From assembly GCA_963765135.1 (NCBI GenBank), contig CAVXUX010000003.1:620001-684000 (forward strand): a DNA stretch of 64,000 bases, read 5' to 3'. Made by a program: the position numbers and the translations under genes. The notes beneath the pieces were generated by a model. That model saw only the letters and a program-made list of their open reading frames with translations, did no database searches and was not told the DNA's origin. Each line of letters starts with the position of its first letter. Within the stretch, counting starts at the first letter, position 1. The stretch comes from JACVRW01 sp963765135 (GTDB lineage Bacteria; Actinomycetota; Thermoleophilia; Solirubrobacterales; Thermoleophilaceae). Below are positions 36,394 through 45,480 of the stretch, piece by piece.

Positions 36394-37860
36394 ATGCGCA
36401 TCCTGATCTTCCACGGCTACCTGCTCCGGGGCACCGGCAGCAACATCTACAACGCCAGCCTGGTGCGCGCCCTCGCGCGCATGGGCCACGAGGTGGACCT
36501 GCTCTGCCAGGAGCGTCACTGGGACGCCCCCGAGGGCGTCACGATCCACAACCCCGACATCGGGCGCGTGCTGCCCGTGTACGTGGCCGACACCTACGAG
36601 GGCTTCGAGGCGAAGCCGTACGCGACGCTGAGCGATGCCGAGCTGGACCATTACCTCGACGCGAACGTAGCGGCAGTGCAGGACGCCCCGACCCCTGACG
36701 TCGCGCTGGCGAACCACCTGGTCATGGGACCGGCGATCCTCGCGCGCGGGCTGGCCGGGCGCGCGCCCTACGCGGTCAAGGTCCACGGCAGCGCGCTCGA
36801 GTACACGGTGCGCCCGCATCCCGAGCGCTTCCTGCCCTACGCGCTCGAGGGCGTGCGCGGCGCGTCGGGCGTGCTGGTCGGCTCGCGTCACACCGGCGAG
36901 AGCCTCTGGGAGGTGTTGGCGGAGGAGCCGGCGCTGCGGCAGCGCACCCGGCTCGGTCCGCCCGGCGTCGACATCCACACCTTCCGCCCCGGGGGCGGCG
37001 ACCTCGAGCGCCTCGCAGAGCGCGTGGGGGCGGGGGACGCGGCGGCCTGGGGCGGCGAGGCCGGCGCGGCCGACGCGCTGCGCTCACTCGACCCGCGCCG
37101 CGACAGGATCGTCAGCTACGTCGGCAAGCTGATCGTCTCGAAGGGCGTGGACCTGCTGCTCGCAGCCTGGCCGCTCGTGGTGGCGCGGGTGCCCGAGGCG
37201 CGCCTGGTGATCGTCGGCTTCGGCACCTACCGCGAGGCACTCGGGCGCTTCGTGGACGCGCTGCGGCGCCGCGACCTCGACGACCTGCTCGACATCGCCG
37301 CGCGCGGACGCGAGCTCGAGGGCGGGCCGCCCGGCGAGCTGAGCCACCTGCGCACGTTCCTGGAAGGGGCCGGCGACGAGTGGCTGGCCGCCGCGCCGGC
37401 CGCGGCCGAGCGCGTGCACTTCACGGGGCGGCTCGAGCACGAGGACCTGCCCGACCTGCTGCCCGCGTGCGAGGCCCAGGTGATGCCGAGCACGTTCCCC
37501 GAGGCGTTCGGGATGGTCGCCGCCGAGGCGGCCGCCTGCGGGGCGCTGCCGCTGTCGGCGGGGCACTCGGGCATGGCGGAGGTCACCGCCATGCTCGCGC
37601 CCGCCTTGGAGCCGGATCTGCGCGAGCTGCTCTCCTTCGAGGTCGGCCCGCGGGCGGTCGAGCAGATCGCGGCCAAGCTGATCCGCTGGCTCACACTCGA
37701 CCCCGCCGAGCGCGAGCGCGCCAGCGCCGCGCTGGCGGCGGAGGCGGCGCGCCGCTACTCGTGGGAGAGCGTGGCCGAAGGGGTGATCGCGGCCGCCCAG
37801 GGCCGCCTCGACGGTCTACCCCATCCCGCTCCCCCAGCGGATAATGTTCCCGCCCCGTGA
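36394..37860 (+). CDS. GT4-type glycosyltransferase
   Basis: 488 aa with two Rossmann-like domains. The N terminus MRILIFHGYLLRGTGSNIYN has the Gly-rich acceptor loop. The C-terminal donor half reads RIVSYVGKLIVSKGVDLLLA, then VHFTGRLEHEDLPDLLPACE and STFPEAFGMVAAEAAACGALP, which carries the EAFGMVAAE motif (E-x7-E) of GT4 enzymes. It probably transfers a nucleotide-activated sugar to a cell-surface glycan or glycolipid, though neither donor nor acceptor can be read. Its TGA overlaps the cytochrome c gene by four bases. Confidence 0.87.
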   Translation: MRILIFHGYLLRGTGSNIYNASLVRALARMGHEVDLLCQERHWDAPEGVTIHNPDIGRVLPVYVADTYEGFEAKPYATLSDAELDHYLDANVAAVQDAPTPDVALANHLVMGPAILARGLAGRAPYAVKVHGSALEYTVRPHPERFLPYALEGVRGASGVLVGSRHTGESLWEVLAEEPALRQRTRLGPPGVDIHTFRPGGGDLERLAERVGAGDAAAWGGEAGAADALRSLDPRRDRIVSYVGKLIVSKGVDLLLAAWPLVVARVPEARLVIVGFGTYREALGRFVDALRRRDLDDLLDIAARGRELEGGPPGELSHLRTFLEGAGDEWLAAAPAAAERVHFTGRLEHEDLPDLLPACEAQVMPSTFPEAFGMVAAEAAACGALPLSAGHSGMAEVTAMLAPALEPDLRELLSFEVGPRAVEQIAAKLIRWLTLDPAERERASAALAAEAARRYSWESVAEGVIAAAQGRLDGLPHPAPPADNVPAP

Positions 37861-38540
37861 GCCTCGCCCGGAACACGGTCAAGCCGCTGCTCGCGGCGCT
37901 CGTGGCGGCAGCGGTCGCGCTGCCGCTGGCTTCGTGCGGTCGCGACGAGCCCGACCTGACCAACGGCAAGGCGCTCTTCACGCAGGACTGCGGCAGCTGC
38001 CACGTCCTCTCCAGGGCGGGCACGCAGGGCCAGACCGGCCCCAGCCTCGACGACGCCTTCCGCGCGGCCCTGGCAGCCGGCATGACCCGCGAGACGATCG
38101 AGGGCATCGTCCACAAGCAGATCCTCCACCCGCGCAAGAACAGCCAGATGCCGGCTGGGCTCGTCGAGGGGCAGGACGCCGACGACGTGGCCGCCTACGT
38201 CGCCTTCGCGGCGCACAAGTCCGGCGAGGACGGAGGAGCGCTGGCGCAGGCGGGCCTGGCCGGGGCGACCACCGGCGAGCAGATCTTCACGGCCGCCGGG
38301 TGCGCCGGCTGCCACAAGCTCACCAAGGCCGGGGCGAACGGCACGATCGGCCCGAGCCTGGACGACCTGGCCTCGTCGGGCGACATCGAGGGCAACCCCG
38401 AGGACTACGTGAAGGAATCCATCCTGGATCCGGACAAGGTGGTCGCCCAGGGCTTCAACGCCGGCGTGATGCCGTCGTTCGACGGCAAGCTGACGGACAA
38501 GCAGATCCAGGCGCTGGTCCAGTACCTGCTCGGCGACTAG
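37857..38540 (+). CDS. diheme cytochrome c lipoprotein
   Basis: GTG at 37857 starts SLARNTVKPLLAALVAAAVA with lipobox LASC, so the protein is membrane-anchored outside. Two class I heme domains follow: CGSCHVLSRAGTQGQTGPSL with a distal Met in NSQMPAGLV, and CAGCHKLTKAGANGTIGPSL with NAGVMPSFDGKL. The two halves look like a duplication. It likely carries electrons toward the caa3 oxidase encoded 1.3 kb downstream. The second domain closely resembles the cytochrome c tail of CtaC (VGPDLDEI). Confidence 0.9.
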   Translation: MSLARNTVKPLLAALVAAAVALPLASCGRDEPDLTNGKALFTQDCGSCHVLSRAGTQGQTGPSLDDAFRAALAAGMTRETIEGIVHKQILHPRKNSQMPAGLVEGQDADDVAAYVAFAAHKSGEDGGALAQAGLAGATTGEQIFTAAGCAGCHKLTKAGANGTIGPSLDDLASSGDIEGNPEDYVKESILDPDKVVAQGFNAGVMPSFDGKLTDKQIQALVQYLLGD

Positions 38541-38562
38541 CGCTCCCCGCGCAAGGGGAATG

Positions 38563-38775
38563 CATGGACGTCACGATCATCGGGACCGGGAACATGGCGC
38601 GCGGCATCGGCGCCCGGATCGCTCGCCACGACCCGGCCGCGTCCGAGATCCACGTCCACGACGAACTCCGTCGTCCTCGCGGTCTACTACCCCGATGCGC
38701 GTGCTGTCAGTACGGTAGCGTCGCCGGCAAGGTCGTCGTACATCACGGGCAACCTCGTCATCGCGTACGAGAGCT
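38563..38775 (+). pseudogene. remnant of NADPH-dependent F420 reductase-like gene
   Basis: ATG at 38563 opens MDVTIIGTGNMARGIGARIA, the dinucleotide loop of NADP-binding reductases of the F420 (NpdG) family. After about 30 codons the sequence jumps: at 38662 a different frame reads NSVVLAVYYPDARAV, and later VAGKVVV appears in a third. The intervening segment normally has about 40 residues, so real DNA is missing as well as the frame. Only the start and one internal strand remain, and no C terminus follows. This looks like genuine decay, unlike the simple one-base shifts elsewhere. Confidence 0.55.
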
Positions 38776-38993
38776 CGACGGCTGTGGTCTCAGGGTCGGC
38801 GACGCCCCGAGGAACTTGAGCTCGGCGCTCGCTCCGGAGGCCCGACTTCCGCACCACGTCGCGCGGCTGTCTCCGGACCGACTCCGTGATGCGGCGGACG
38901 GCCGCCAGCAGCGCGTCGCGACGCTACGCCGGGCCTTGGTCAACCGTCGCGGGCTGCGCGCCTCGGCACAGGCGGCGCCAGCTCGTTCCTCGC
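38776..38993. other. 218 bp without a recognisable gene
   Basis: Between the F420-reductase remnant and the inositol phosphatase gene I see no credible coding frame, RNA or repeat. It may be the decayed body of the remnant or untranslated spacer. Confidence 0.4.
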
Positions 38994-39749
38994 CTAGACG
39001 TACGGCCGCAGCTCGGCCAGCAGCCCGTCGTGTGACGCGGCGAGCAGCCCGGGCCAGCCGTCGTCGAGCCACGCGCAGCTGCCGCCGGCCTCCTCGACAA
39101 GCAGGCGCCCGGCGGCCCAGTCCCAGTGGTGGAGGCCGCGCTCGAAGAAGGCGTCCACGCGGCCGGCGGCCACCCAGGCCAGGTCGAGCGCCGCGGCGCC
39201 GGCGCGGCGGATGTCGCGGGCGCGGGGGAGCAGCTTCGCGATCGCCTCGGCCTGGACAGCGCGGCGGTCGGGCTCGTACGAGAAGCCGGTTGCCACGAGG
39301 GCCTGCTCGAGCGGCCGCTCCGGGCGCACGCGCAGCGTGCGGTCGCCGAGCAACGCGCCCTCGCCGCGGACAGCGCGGAACGTCTCGCCGTGGATCGGCG
39401 AGTGCACCACGCCCACCAGCGCGCCGTCGCCGTCCTCCAGCGCCACGCTGACCGCCCAGGCCGGGAAGCCGTAGAGGAAGTTGATCGTCCCGTCGAGCGG
39501 GTCCACCACCCAGCGCCGCCCGCTGGCGGCCTCGGCGCGAGAGCCCTCCTCGGCCACCAGGCCGTCCTGCGGGCGCTCGGCCTCGAGCAGCTCGCGGATC
39601 GTGCGCTCGGCCTCGCGATCGGCGTCCGAGACGAGATCCGTCGCCGAGGACTTGGACTCGACCCCCTCGGGCGGGCGGCCGTAGTAGGAGAGCAGCACCT
39701 CGCCGGCCGCGCGCGCCGCGCGCTCGGCCAGCTCGAGGTCCGCGTTCAC
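38994..39749 (-). CDS. inositol monophosphatase-family protein
   Basis: 251 aa from GTG at 39749 (VNADLELAERAARAAGEVLL), which overlaps the small gene upstream (GTGA). Metal-binding motifs of the IMPase/FIG superfamily are complete: VAEEGSRAE, WVVDPLDGTINFLYGFP and the late HHWDWAAGRLLVEEAGG. Substrates in this family include myo-inositol-1-phosphate, fructose-1,6-bisphosphate and histidinol phosphate; the sequence does not decide. It ends the minus-strand oxidase run. Confidence 0.88.
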   Translation of the reverse strand: MNADLELAERAARAAGEVLLSYYGRPPEGVESKSSATDLVSDADREAERTIRELLEAERPQDGLVAEEGSRAEAASGRRWVVDPLDGTINFLYGFPAWAVSVALEDGDGALVGVVHSPIHGETFRAVRGEGALLGDRTLRVRPERPLEQALVATGFSYEPDRRAVQAEAIAKLLPRARDIRRAGAAALDLAWVAAGRVDAFFERGLHHWDWAAGRLLVEEAGGSCAWLDDGWPGLLAASHDGLLAELRPYV

Positions 39750-39853
39750 AGCGCGCGGACGAGCAGAACGGCGCCGACCACGACCACGGCGACGACGAGC
39801 ACCCACAGGAGGAAGCGGAAGGCCTCCTGCTCGGAGCGCAGCGGATTCAGCAC
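39746..39853 (-). CDS. 35-aa membrane microprotein between ctaE and the IMPase gene
   Basis: GTG at 39853, five bases after the ctaE stop, reads MLNPLRSEQEAFRFLLWVL, then VVAVVVVGAVLLVRAL and TGA overlapping the next GTG. One membrane helix with an N-terminal helix of mixed charge. Position between ctaE and IMPase, translational coupling on both sides and the length suggest a small cytochrome oxidase-associated protein. This is inference; no family name is certain. Confidence 0.55.
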   Translation of the reverse strand: MLNPLRSEQEAFRFLLWVLVVAVVVVGAVLLVRAL

Positions 39854-39857
39854 GGCG

Positions 39858-40478
39858 CTAGAGGAGGTAGACCGTCGAGTAGACGACGATCCACATGACG
39901 TCGACGAAGTGCCAGTAGATGCCGGGCACCTCGACCCCGCGGTGCTCCTTCGGCGTGAAGTGGCCGCGGAACGCGCGCGTGGTCGCCATCGTCAGCAGCG
40001 TCAGGCCGACGAACACGTGCGCGCCGTGGAGGCCGGTCAGCCCGTAGAAGATCGTGGCCTGCGCGTTGTCGGACGGCGCGAAGCCGATGTGGACGTACTC
40101 GTTGATCTGCACCGCGAGGAACGATCAGGCCGAGCAGCGCCGTGGTGAGCAGGCCGACCTGCATCGCGCGCCGGTTGCCGCGGCGAGCGCCCTCGAGCGC
40201 CCAGTGCATCGTGAAGCTCGACGACACCAGCACCGCGGTGTTGACGCCGGCGATGACCTTGGGGAGCTCCTTGCCGTCGATCGGGAACCAGCCCGAGTCG
40301 GCCACGACCCTGATGAAGAAGTAGGCCGTGAAGAACGCTCCGAAGAGCATGACCTCGGAGATGATGAAAAGCAGCATCCCGAGGAACTGGGCCTCGACCC
40401 GCGAGGAGAGTTGGCCGCGGGCGGCCCGTGATGCTCGTCGTGGGCGGCGTGGCCGGCGGCGACCGATGCCGATTCCAT
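39858..40478 (-). CDS. ctaE: cytochrome c oxidase subunit III, two frameshifts
   Basis: ATG at 40478 (MESASVAAGHAAHDEHHG) overlaps the upstream stop. After a shift near 40410 come MLLFIISEVMLFGAFFTAYF and IDGKELPKVIAGVNTAVLVS, then a shift near 40118 (one extra G) and VQINEYVHIGFAPSDNAQAT and the C-terminal WHFVDVMWIVVYSTVYLL. Both shifts leave the CtaE helices whole, including the Glu/His stretch between helices. Subunit III stabilises the catalytic subunit. It belongs to the ctaC-ctaD-usp-ctaE operon. Confidence 0.9.
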
Positions 40479-41293
40479 CAGGCCCCCTCCTCGCTCACGA
40501 CGTGCTCGACGGGCTTCCCGGTCGACTGCTCCACCCGCCCGATCAGGTCGGCGCGCAGCCACCCGGAGCGCGTCTCCGGGAAGGTGGAGATCACGATGTC
40601 GTCGGGCGAGTAGGACTGCAGCGCGTTCTGGATGGCCGTGTAGGGATCGGGGTGCACGACCTGCCCGATCGCCTCGAGCCCGGCGTCCTCGAGCGCCTTG
40701 AGCGTGTGCGCGAGCCGCTCGGCCGCGTCGCCTCCGCCGTTGCCGTTGCTCTCGGCCTCGGGGCAGATCACGATGAAGCGGCGCGGCTCCTCCTGGGCCT
40801 TGCGGCGCAGCACGTCGAGCAGCGCCGGGCTGGCCACGGTCTGGTTGGCCACCACCAGCGTGCGCTTCACGTCGTCGCGCTCGGTGTCGAGGTCCACCAC
40901 CACGTGCTCCACCGGGCGCCGCGCGGCGCGGCGGACGCGGTCCACGAGCCCCTCGCGCAGCCAGCCGGAGCGCGTCTCGGGGTGGGTGGAGATGATGATC
41001 TCGTCGTAGTCGGCCTCGCCGAGCGCGTCCATCACGGCGGCGTAGGGGTCGGGGTCCATCACCTCGCCGTCGGCCTCGATGCCGGCCTCGCGCAGCAGCG
41101 CGAGCGTCATCTGAAGGCGGTTCTCGGCGGCGTCGCGCACCGTCGAGTCGTAGATCACGTAGCCGTGCCGGGGCTGGTTCTGGGGGCAGATCACGTGCAC
41201 GTCGACCTGCTCGCCGGCGGCGCGTTCGCGCACGGCGTCGATCAGCGGCTGGCCGGCCACCGTCTCGTTGGCGACTACGAGGATCCGCTTCAT
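40478..41293 (-). CDS. tandem universal-stress-like protein in oxidase operon
   Basis: 271 aa in two homologous halves. Each starts with a Rossmann-like strand (MKRILVVANETVAGQPLIDA; VKRTLVVANQTVASPALLDV), then VHVICPQN/FIVICPEA and ends in the same block STHPETRSGWLREGLVDRV / STFPETRSGWLRADLIGRV. That repeated PETRSGWLR motif is strong evidence of internal duplication. The fold resembles a UspA-type nucleotide-binding domain but the usual ATP-loop G-x2-G-x9-GS is not seen. Its place between ctaD and ctaE, joined by ATGA and TGATG overlaps, ties it to the terminal oxidase. Confidence 0.75.
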   Translation of the reverse strand: MKRILVVANETVAGQPLIDAVRERAAGEQVDVHVICPQNQPRHGYVIYDSTVRDAAENRLQMTLALLREAGIEADGEVMDPDPYAAVMDALGEADYDEIIISTHPETRSGWLREGLVDRVRRAARRPVEHVVVDLDTERDDVKRTLVVANQTVASPALLDVLRRKAQEEPRRFIVICPEAESNGNGGGDAAERLAHTLKALEDAGLEAIGQVVHPDPYTAIQNALQSYSPDDIVISTFPETRSGWLRADLIGRVEQSTGKPVEHVVSEEGA

Positions 41294-43210
41294 TCAGTTG
41301 GGGGCGGCGCGCCGCCGCCGCCGGCCGGGGCGGGCACCGCGGCGCCCGCGGGCGCCTTCTCCTTGAACACGGCGTGCACGGCGCCGGGCACGCCGTACTC
41401 GTACGGCCCGCCGACGACCGTCGGCACCTCGTCGAAGTTGAACACGGGCGGCGGCGAGGACACCTGCCACTCGATCGAATGGGCGCGCCAGGGGTTGCCC
41501 TCGGCCAGCGGCCCGTGTCGCCAGGAGGCGACGACGTTGTAGACGAAGATCAGGAACGAGAGCCCGAAGATGAAGGCCGAGATCGAGATGATCGCGTTCC
41601 AGGTCGCGAACTGGTCGGCGTAGTCGGCCACGCGCCGCGGCATGCCCTCGATGCCGACCAGGTGCATCGGGCCGAACGTGAGGTTGAAGAAGATGAACGA
41701 GAGCCAGAAATGCAGCGCGCCCGAGCGTCTCGTCGTACATCCGGCCGGTCATCTTCGGGAACCAGTGGTAGATCCCGGCGAAGATCGTGAACACCGAGCC
41801 GCCGAACAGCACGTAGTGGATGTGGGCGACGATGAAGTAGGTGTCCGACACGTGGATGTCGAACGGCACGACCGCGAGCATGATGCCGCTGATCCCGCCC
41901 AGCGTGAACATCGTGATGAAGCCCAGCGCGAACAGCATGGGCGTTCGGAGATGGATCACCCCTCGCCATAGCGTCGCGAGCCAGGAGAAGATCTTGATGC
42001 CGGTCGGCACCGCGATCAGCATCGTCGTGATCATCATCGGGACGCGCAGCCAGCTCCACATGCCCGACACGAACATGTGGTGCGCCCAGACCGAGAACCC
42101 GAGGATCACGATCGCCACCAGCGAGAAGGCCATCATCCGGTAGCCGAAGATCGGCTTGCGGGCGTGCGTCGAGATGACCTCGCTGATGATCCCGAAGCCC
42201 GGCAGCATCATGATGTAGACGGCCGGGTGCGAGTAGAACCAGAAGACGTGCTGGTACATCAGCACGTCGCCGCCCGCCGCCGGGTCGAAGAACTTGGTCC
42301 CGATCGTGCGGTCGAGCAGCACGAAGAACTGCGAGCCGGCGATGAACGGCGTGGCGATCACGACCAGCAGCGAGGTCGTGAAGTTGGCCCACACCAGCAG
42401 CGGCATGCGCCAGAACGTCATGCCGGGCGCGCGCATGGTGATGATCGTGACCAGGAAGTTGAGCGCCGTGGCGATCGAGGACGCGCCCGCGAACTGCACG
42501 CCGACCGTGAAGAACTGCTGGCCGAGCGGGGTCTCGGTGGAGAGCGGCGCGTAGGCGGTCCAGCCGGTGGCGAAGGCGCCGCCCTCGGCGAAGTACGAGC
42601 ACAGCATCATCACCCCGGCGGCCGGCAGCATCCAGAACGAGAGCGCGTTCAGACGCGGGAACGCCATGTCCGGCGCGCCGATCATCAGCGGGATCACGTA
42701 GTTCGCGATCCCGGCGAAGACCGGGATGATGAACAGGAAGATCATCAGCGAGGCGTGCACCGAGAACAGCCCGTTGAAGGTGTTCGGGTCCACGAACTGC
42801 GTGCCGGGCTGGGCGAGCTCCGCGCGCATCAGCATCGCCATCAGGCCGCCGGCCACGAAGAAGAAGAAGGTCGTGCAGATGTACTGGATGCCGATGACCT
42901 TGTGGTCGGTGTTGACGCGGAAGTAGTCCTTCCACGAGTAGGCGCCGTGGCCGGAGTGGTCCTCCGGGATCGTGGGGGCGCCCGAGGCCCAGCGGAACCA
43001 GTAGTCGAAGCAGCCGATCCCGATCAGGTAGCCGAACGGGGCGGCGACCAGCGCGCCGACGGTGATGATCGCGTCCCAGTCGAAGAGCGGGTCCCAGCCG
43101 TACAGCGCGCGGACGGCGACGACGATCCCCATCCCGATGCCAAAGACGATCGCCACGCCGAGGGCGGCGCGGTACCAGCCGGGTGCGAGAAGACGACGGG
43201 TGAGGGTCAT
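41290..43210 (-). CDS. ctaD: cytochrome c oxidase subunit I (aa3/caa3 type), one frameshift
   Basis: About 640 aa. The first 85 residues form an extra lead with two helices, then SWKDYFRVNTDHKVIGIQYI begins the standard 12-helix core. Heme and copper ligands are all seen: FSVHASLMIFLF, QHVFWFYSHPAVYIMMLPGF and AHIHYVLFGGSV. The frame breaks near 41728 (GGGCGC for GGCGC) and resumes as ALHFWLSFIFFNLTFGPMHL, continuing to a Pro/Ala-rich C terminus (GGGGAPPPTE). This catalytic subunit pumps protons while reducing O2. Start overlaps ctaC; stop overlaps the tandem Usp gene. Confidence 0.94.
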
Positions 43211-44220
43211 TTCTGCGCCTTCAGAAGGTACTCCACGAGAGCGTCGAGTTCGTCGGGGGACAGCTTGTCGCCGAAGTCCTGGGGCATGATGCCCGGGGAG
43301 AACCCCTCTTCCACTTCCTTGTTGGGATCGACGATCGACTGGCGGATGAACGCCGCGGTCGGGGTCGCGATCTCGTCGAGGTCGGGGCCGACCGTGCCGG
43401 TCGCGTTGGCGGGCTTGAACGTGTGGCAGCTGGCGCAGCCGTTGGCAGCGAACACGGCCGCGCCGTCGCCACCAGCGCCACCGCCGCCGCCGCCGGTCTC
43501 ACCGCCGCCACCCTCGGCTTCCCCGCTTGGCGGCGCGGCCGCTTGCTTCTGATCGTCGAGCCAGGAGTCGAAGTCGGCTGTCGCGACCACGCGCACGTTC
43601 TGGCGCATCGTCGAGTGGCCGATCCCGCACAGCTCGGCGCACACCACCTGGTAGCGCCCGATCCGGTCCGGGGTCAGGCGGATCTTCGTGGTGAGGCCGG
43701 GCACGGCGTCCGACTTGAGCCGGAACTCCGGCACCCAGAACGAGTGCAGCACGTCCTTGGTGTGGATCCGGAACTCGACGGGCCGGTCCTTGGGCAGGAC
43801 CAGCGTGTTGGACTTGACCTTCTCGCTGGGGTAGTCGAACGACCACGTGAACTGCTGCCCGGTCACGTTCACGATCAGCTCGTTGGGCTGCTTGGCCTCG
43901 AGGTCGTCGAGCACGATCCAGCCGTAGATCGCGAGCGCGGTGACCATCAGGAACGGGATCGTCACCCAGACGACCTCGAGCCGCGTGTTGCCGTGGATCG
44001 GGGCGCCGTCGCGCATGTCGCCCGGCTTGGCGCGGAAGCGAACCACGCTGTAGATCGCGACCGTCATCACGAGGATGAAGACCGGCACCGAGCAGATCAG
44101 CAGGACGTCGTAGACGGTGTCGATCTCGTCCGCCGAGCCCGCCGCGGAGACCGGGAACCAGTCGATCAGGAGGGCGATCGCGATGCCGATCAGCGAGAGC
44201 ACGATGCCGAGCGCGATCAT
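43207..44220 (-). CDS. ctaC: cytochrome c oxidase subunit II with cytochrome c domain
   Basis: 337 aa from ATG at 44220. Two membrane helices precede a periplasmic cupredoxin domain with LHSFWVPEFRLKSDAVPGL and the CuA site CAELCGIGHSTM. A Gly-rich linker leads to a class I cytochrome c domain, CASCHTFKPANATGTVGPDL, with Met in GIMPQDFGDKL, defining a caa3 oxidase. The upstream sequence from ATG at 44311 (MSERDPAAGD) reads into this frame after one extra T near 44246 (IARGEKHPVARM), so the true N terminus may be about 30 residues longer. First gene of the oxidase operon. Confidence 0.93.
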   Translation of the reverse strand: MIALGIVLSLIGIAIALLIDWFPVSAAGSADEIDTVYDVLLICSVPVFILVMTVAIYSVVRFRAKPGDMRDGAPIHGNTRLEVVWVTIPFLMVTALAIYGWIVLDDLEAKQPNELIVNVTGQQFTWSFDYPSEKVKSNTLVLPKDRPVEFRIHTKDVLHSFWVPEFRLKSDAVPGLTTKIRLTPDRIGRYQVVCAELCGIGHSTMRQNVRVVATADFDSWLDDQKQAAAPPSGEAEGGGGETGGGGGGAGGDGAAVFAANGCASCHTFKPANATGTVGPDLDEIATPTAAFIRQSIVDPNKEVEEGFSPGIMPQDFGDKLSPDELDALVEYLLKAQK

Positions 44221-44351
44221 CCTCGCGACCGGGTGCTTCTCACCGCGCGATGCGCGGATCCTGCTCCGGCGGGCCTGCCGGATCCCCGGCCGCTGGGTCC
44301 CTCTCGCTCATCGGCGCGCGAGTGTATTGAAGCCAGCGGCTGAGCGGGGCG

Positions 44352-44735
44352 TCAGGCGGCGAGCGCCGAGCCCGCCGCTTCGCGTCGCTGCTGCGCGCCG
44401 AGGCGCGCCGCCGACGGCGGGTGGCCGTGGTGGCGGCGGAAGGCCTTCGAGAACTGCGCCGCCTGGCGGTAGCCGACGGCCCGCGCGACGGCCGCCACCG
44501 GCAGCCGCTCCTGCCTCAGCAGGAGTGCCGCGTGCGCCATTCGGGCGCGCTGGAGCTCCTTGCGGAAGCTCGTTCCCTGCTCGGCGAACACCCGCTGCAG
44601 CTGCCGTCGCGAGGTCGCGATCGAGTGCGCGACGACGGCGAGCGACAGGTTCTCGTCGGCGAACTCGCGCGAAATCGCGCCCAGGGCATCCTCGAACAGG
44701 GTCCGTCGTCTGTGCCGGGTGGACTGCCGCACCAC
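44352..44735 (-). CDS. AraC-family DNA-binding protein, 127 aa
   Basis: An AraC-type helix-turn-helix module with little else: LVVAHSIATSRRQLQRVFAE-like first HTH and VAAVARAVGYRQAAQFSKAF second HTH followed by RHHGHPPSAARL, the classic C-terminal signature. About 25 residues lie before it and no sensor domain exists, so it resembles short Ada/SoxS-type regulators. It is on the same strand as the oxidase operon, upstream, but 130 bp apart. A target cannot be read. Confidence 0.8.
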   Translation of the reverse strand: MVRQSTRHRRRTLFEDALGAISREFADENLSLAVVAHSIATSRRQLQRVFAEQGTSFRKELQRARMAHAALLLRQERLPVAAVARAVGYRQAAQFSKAFRRHHGHPPSAARLGAQQRREAAGSALAA

Positions 44736-44824
44736 CGGGGTATACGTCTGAAAACGCCAATCGGATGTCGGTCGTTGGTGTTAGGCTGGCTTGAGCCGAT
44801 CGTCACTAGCTCGTAGGAGGGTTG

Positions 44825-45242
44825 ATGCAGGTCCGGGACGGAATGAGCAGCGTCGTACTCACCGTCAATCCGGGGCACTCGCTGCGCGAGGCCGCCGTCG
44901 CCATGGCCGAGCGGCACGTCGGCGCGGCAGTGGTGATGGACCTGGAGCAGCCCGGACCGGGCATCCTCACCGAGCGCGACATCCTCCAGGCGATCGGCAG
45001 CGGGCAGGATCCCGACCGCGAGCGAGTGGCGGATCACCTCTCGTCGAAGCTCACGTTTGCCGCGCCGGACTGGTCGCTCGAGGCGGCCGCGGAGGCGATG
45101 GTGCGGGGCGGGTTCCGCCACCTGGTCGTCGTCGACGGCGGCGACGATGACCGGCATCCTGTCGATGCGCGACATCGTGCGCTGCTGGGTCTCCGACGGC
45201 GCGACCAGCGAGCTGCCGTCGGATCTCGACGCCGTCGGCTAG
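44825..45242 (+). CDS. CBS-pair domain protein, one frameshift
   Basis: ATG at 44825 follows a strong GGAGGGTTG site (AGGAGGG at 44814-44820). First CBS: MQVRDGMSSVVLTVNPGHSL with GPGILTERDILQAI; second: VADHLSSKLTFAAPDWSLEA with FRHLVVVDGGD. One extra G near 45147 (GACGATG for GACATG) breaks the frame, which resumes MTGILSMRDIVRCWVSDGA to a TAG stop. It is distinct from the CBS protein at 29761. It converges with the oxidase subunit IV-like gene and shares CTAG. Confidence 0.82.
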
Positions 45243-45480
45243 TGCTCGAGCGGAAGCTCTGAGATGTCGCGGCGCGTGTCGCGGATCCAGCGCCACACCG
45301 CCACGACCGTGATCACGAGCCCGATGCCCGGTCAGGACCCACGACAGCACGACGCCGGTCACGGCGAGCGTGAGGCCGAACGCGGTGACCACCGGCAGGT
45401 AGGAGGGGCCGGGCAGGTGCACCGGCTCGCCCGGCGGGCGGGGCCGGCGAGCCGTCCGTGTGGACGGTCTCGTCGGCCAT
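45239..45480 (-). CDS. cytochrome c oxidase subunit IV-like membrane protein, frameshifted
   Basis: ATG at 45480 (MADETVHTDGSPAPPAG), then after a shift near 45440 EPVHLPGPSYLPVVTAFGLT and AVTGVVLSWVLTG, and after another near 45325 ITVVAVWRWIRDTRRDISEL. About 80 aa with two membrane helices; the HLPGPS lead and the RWIRDTR tail are typical of small actinobacterial subunit IV (CtaF-like) proteins. It lies just beyond the AraC and CBS genes and may be a detached part of the oxidase cluster. Its start overlaps the 34-aa gene. Confidence 0.55.
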
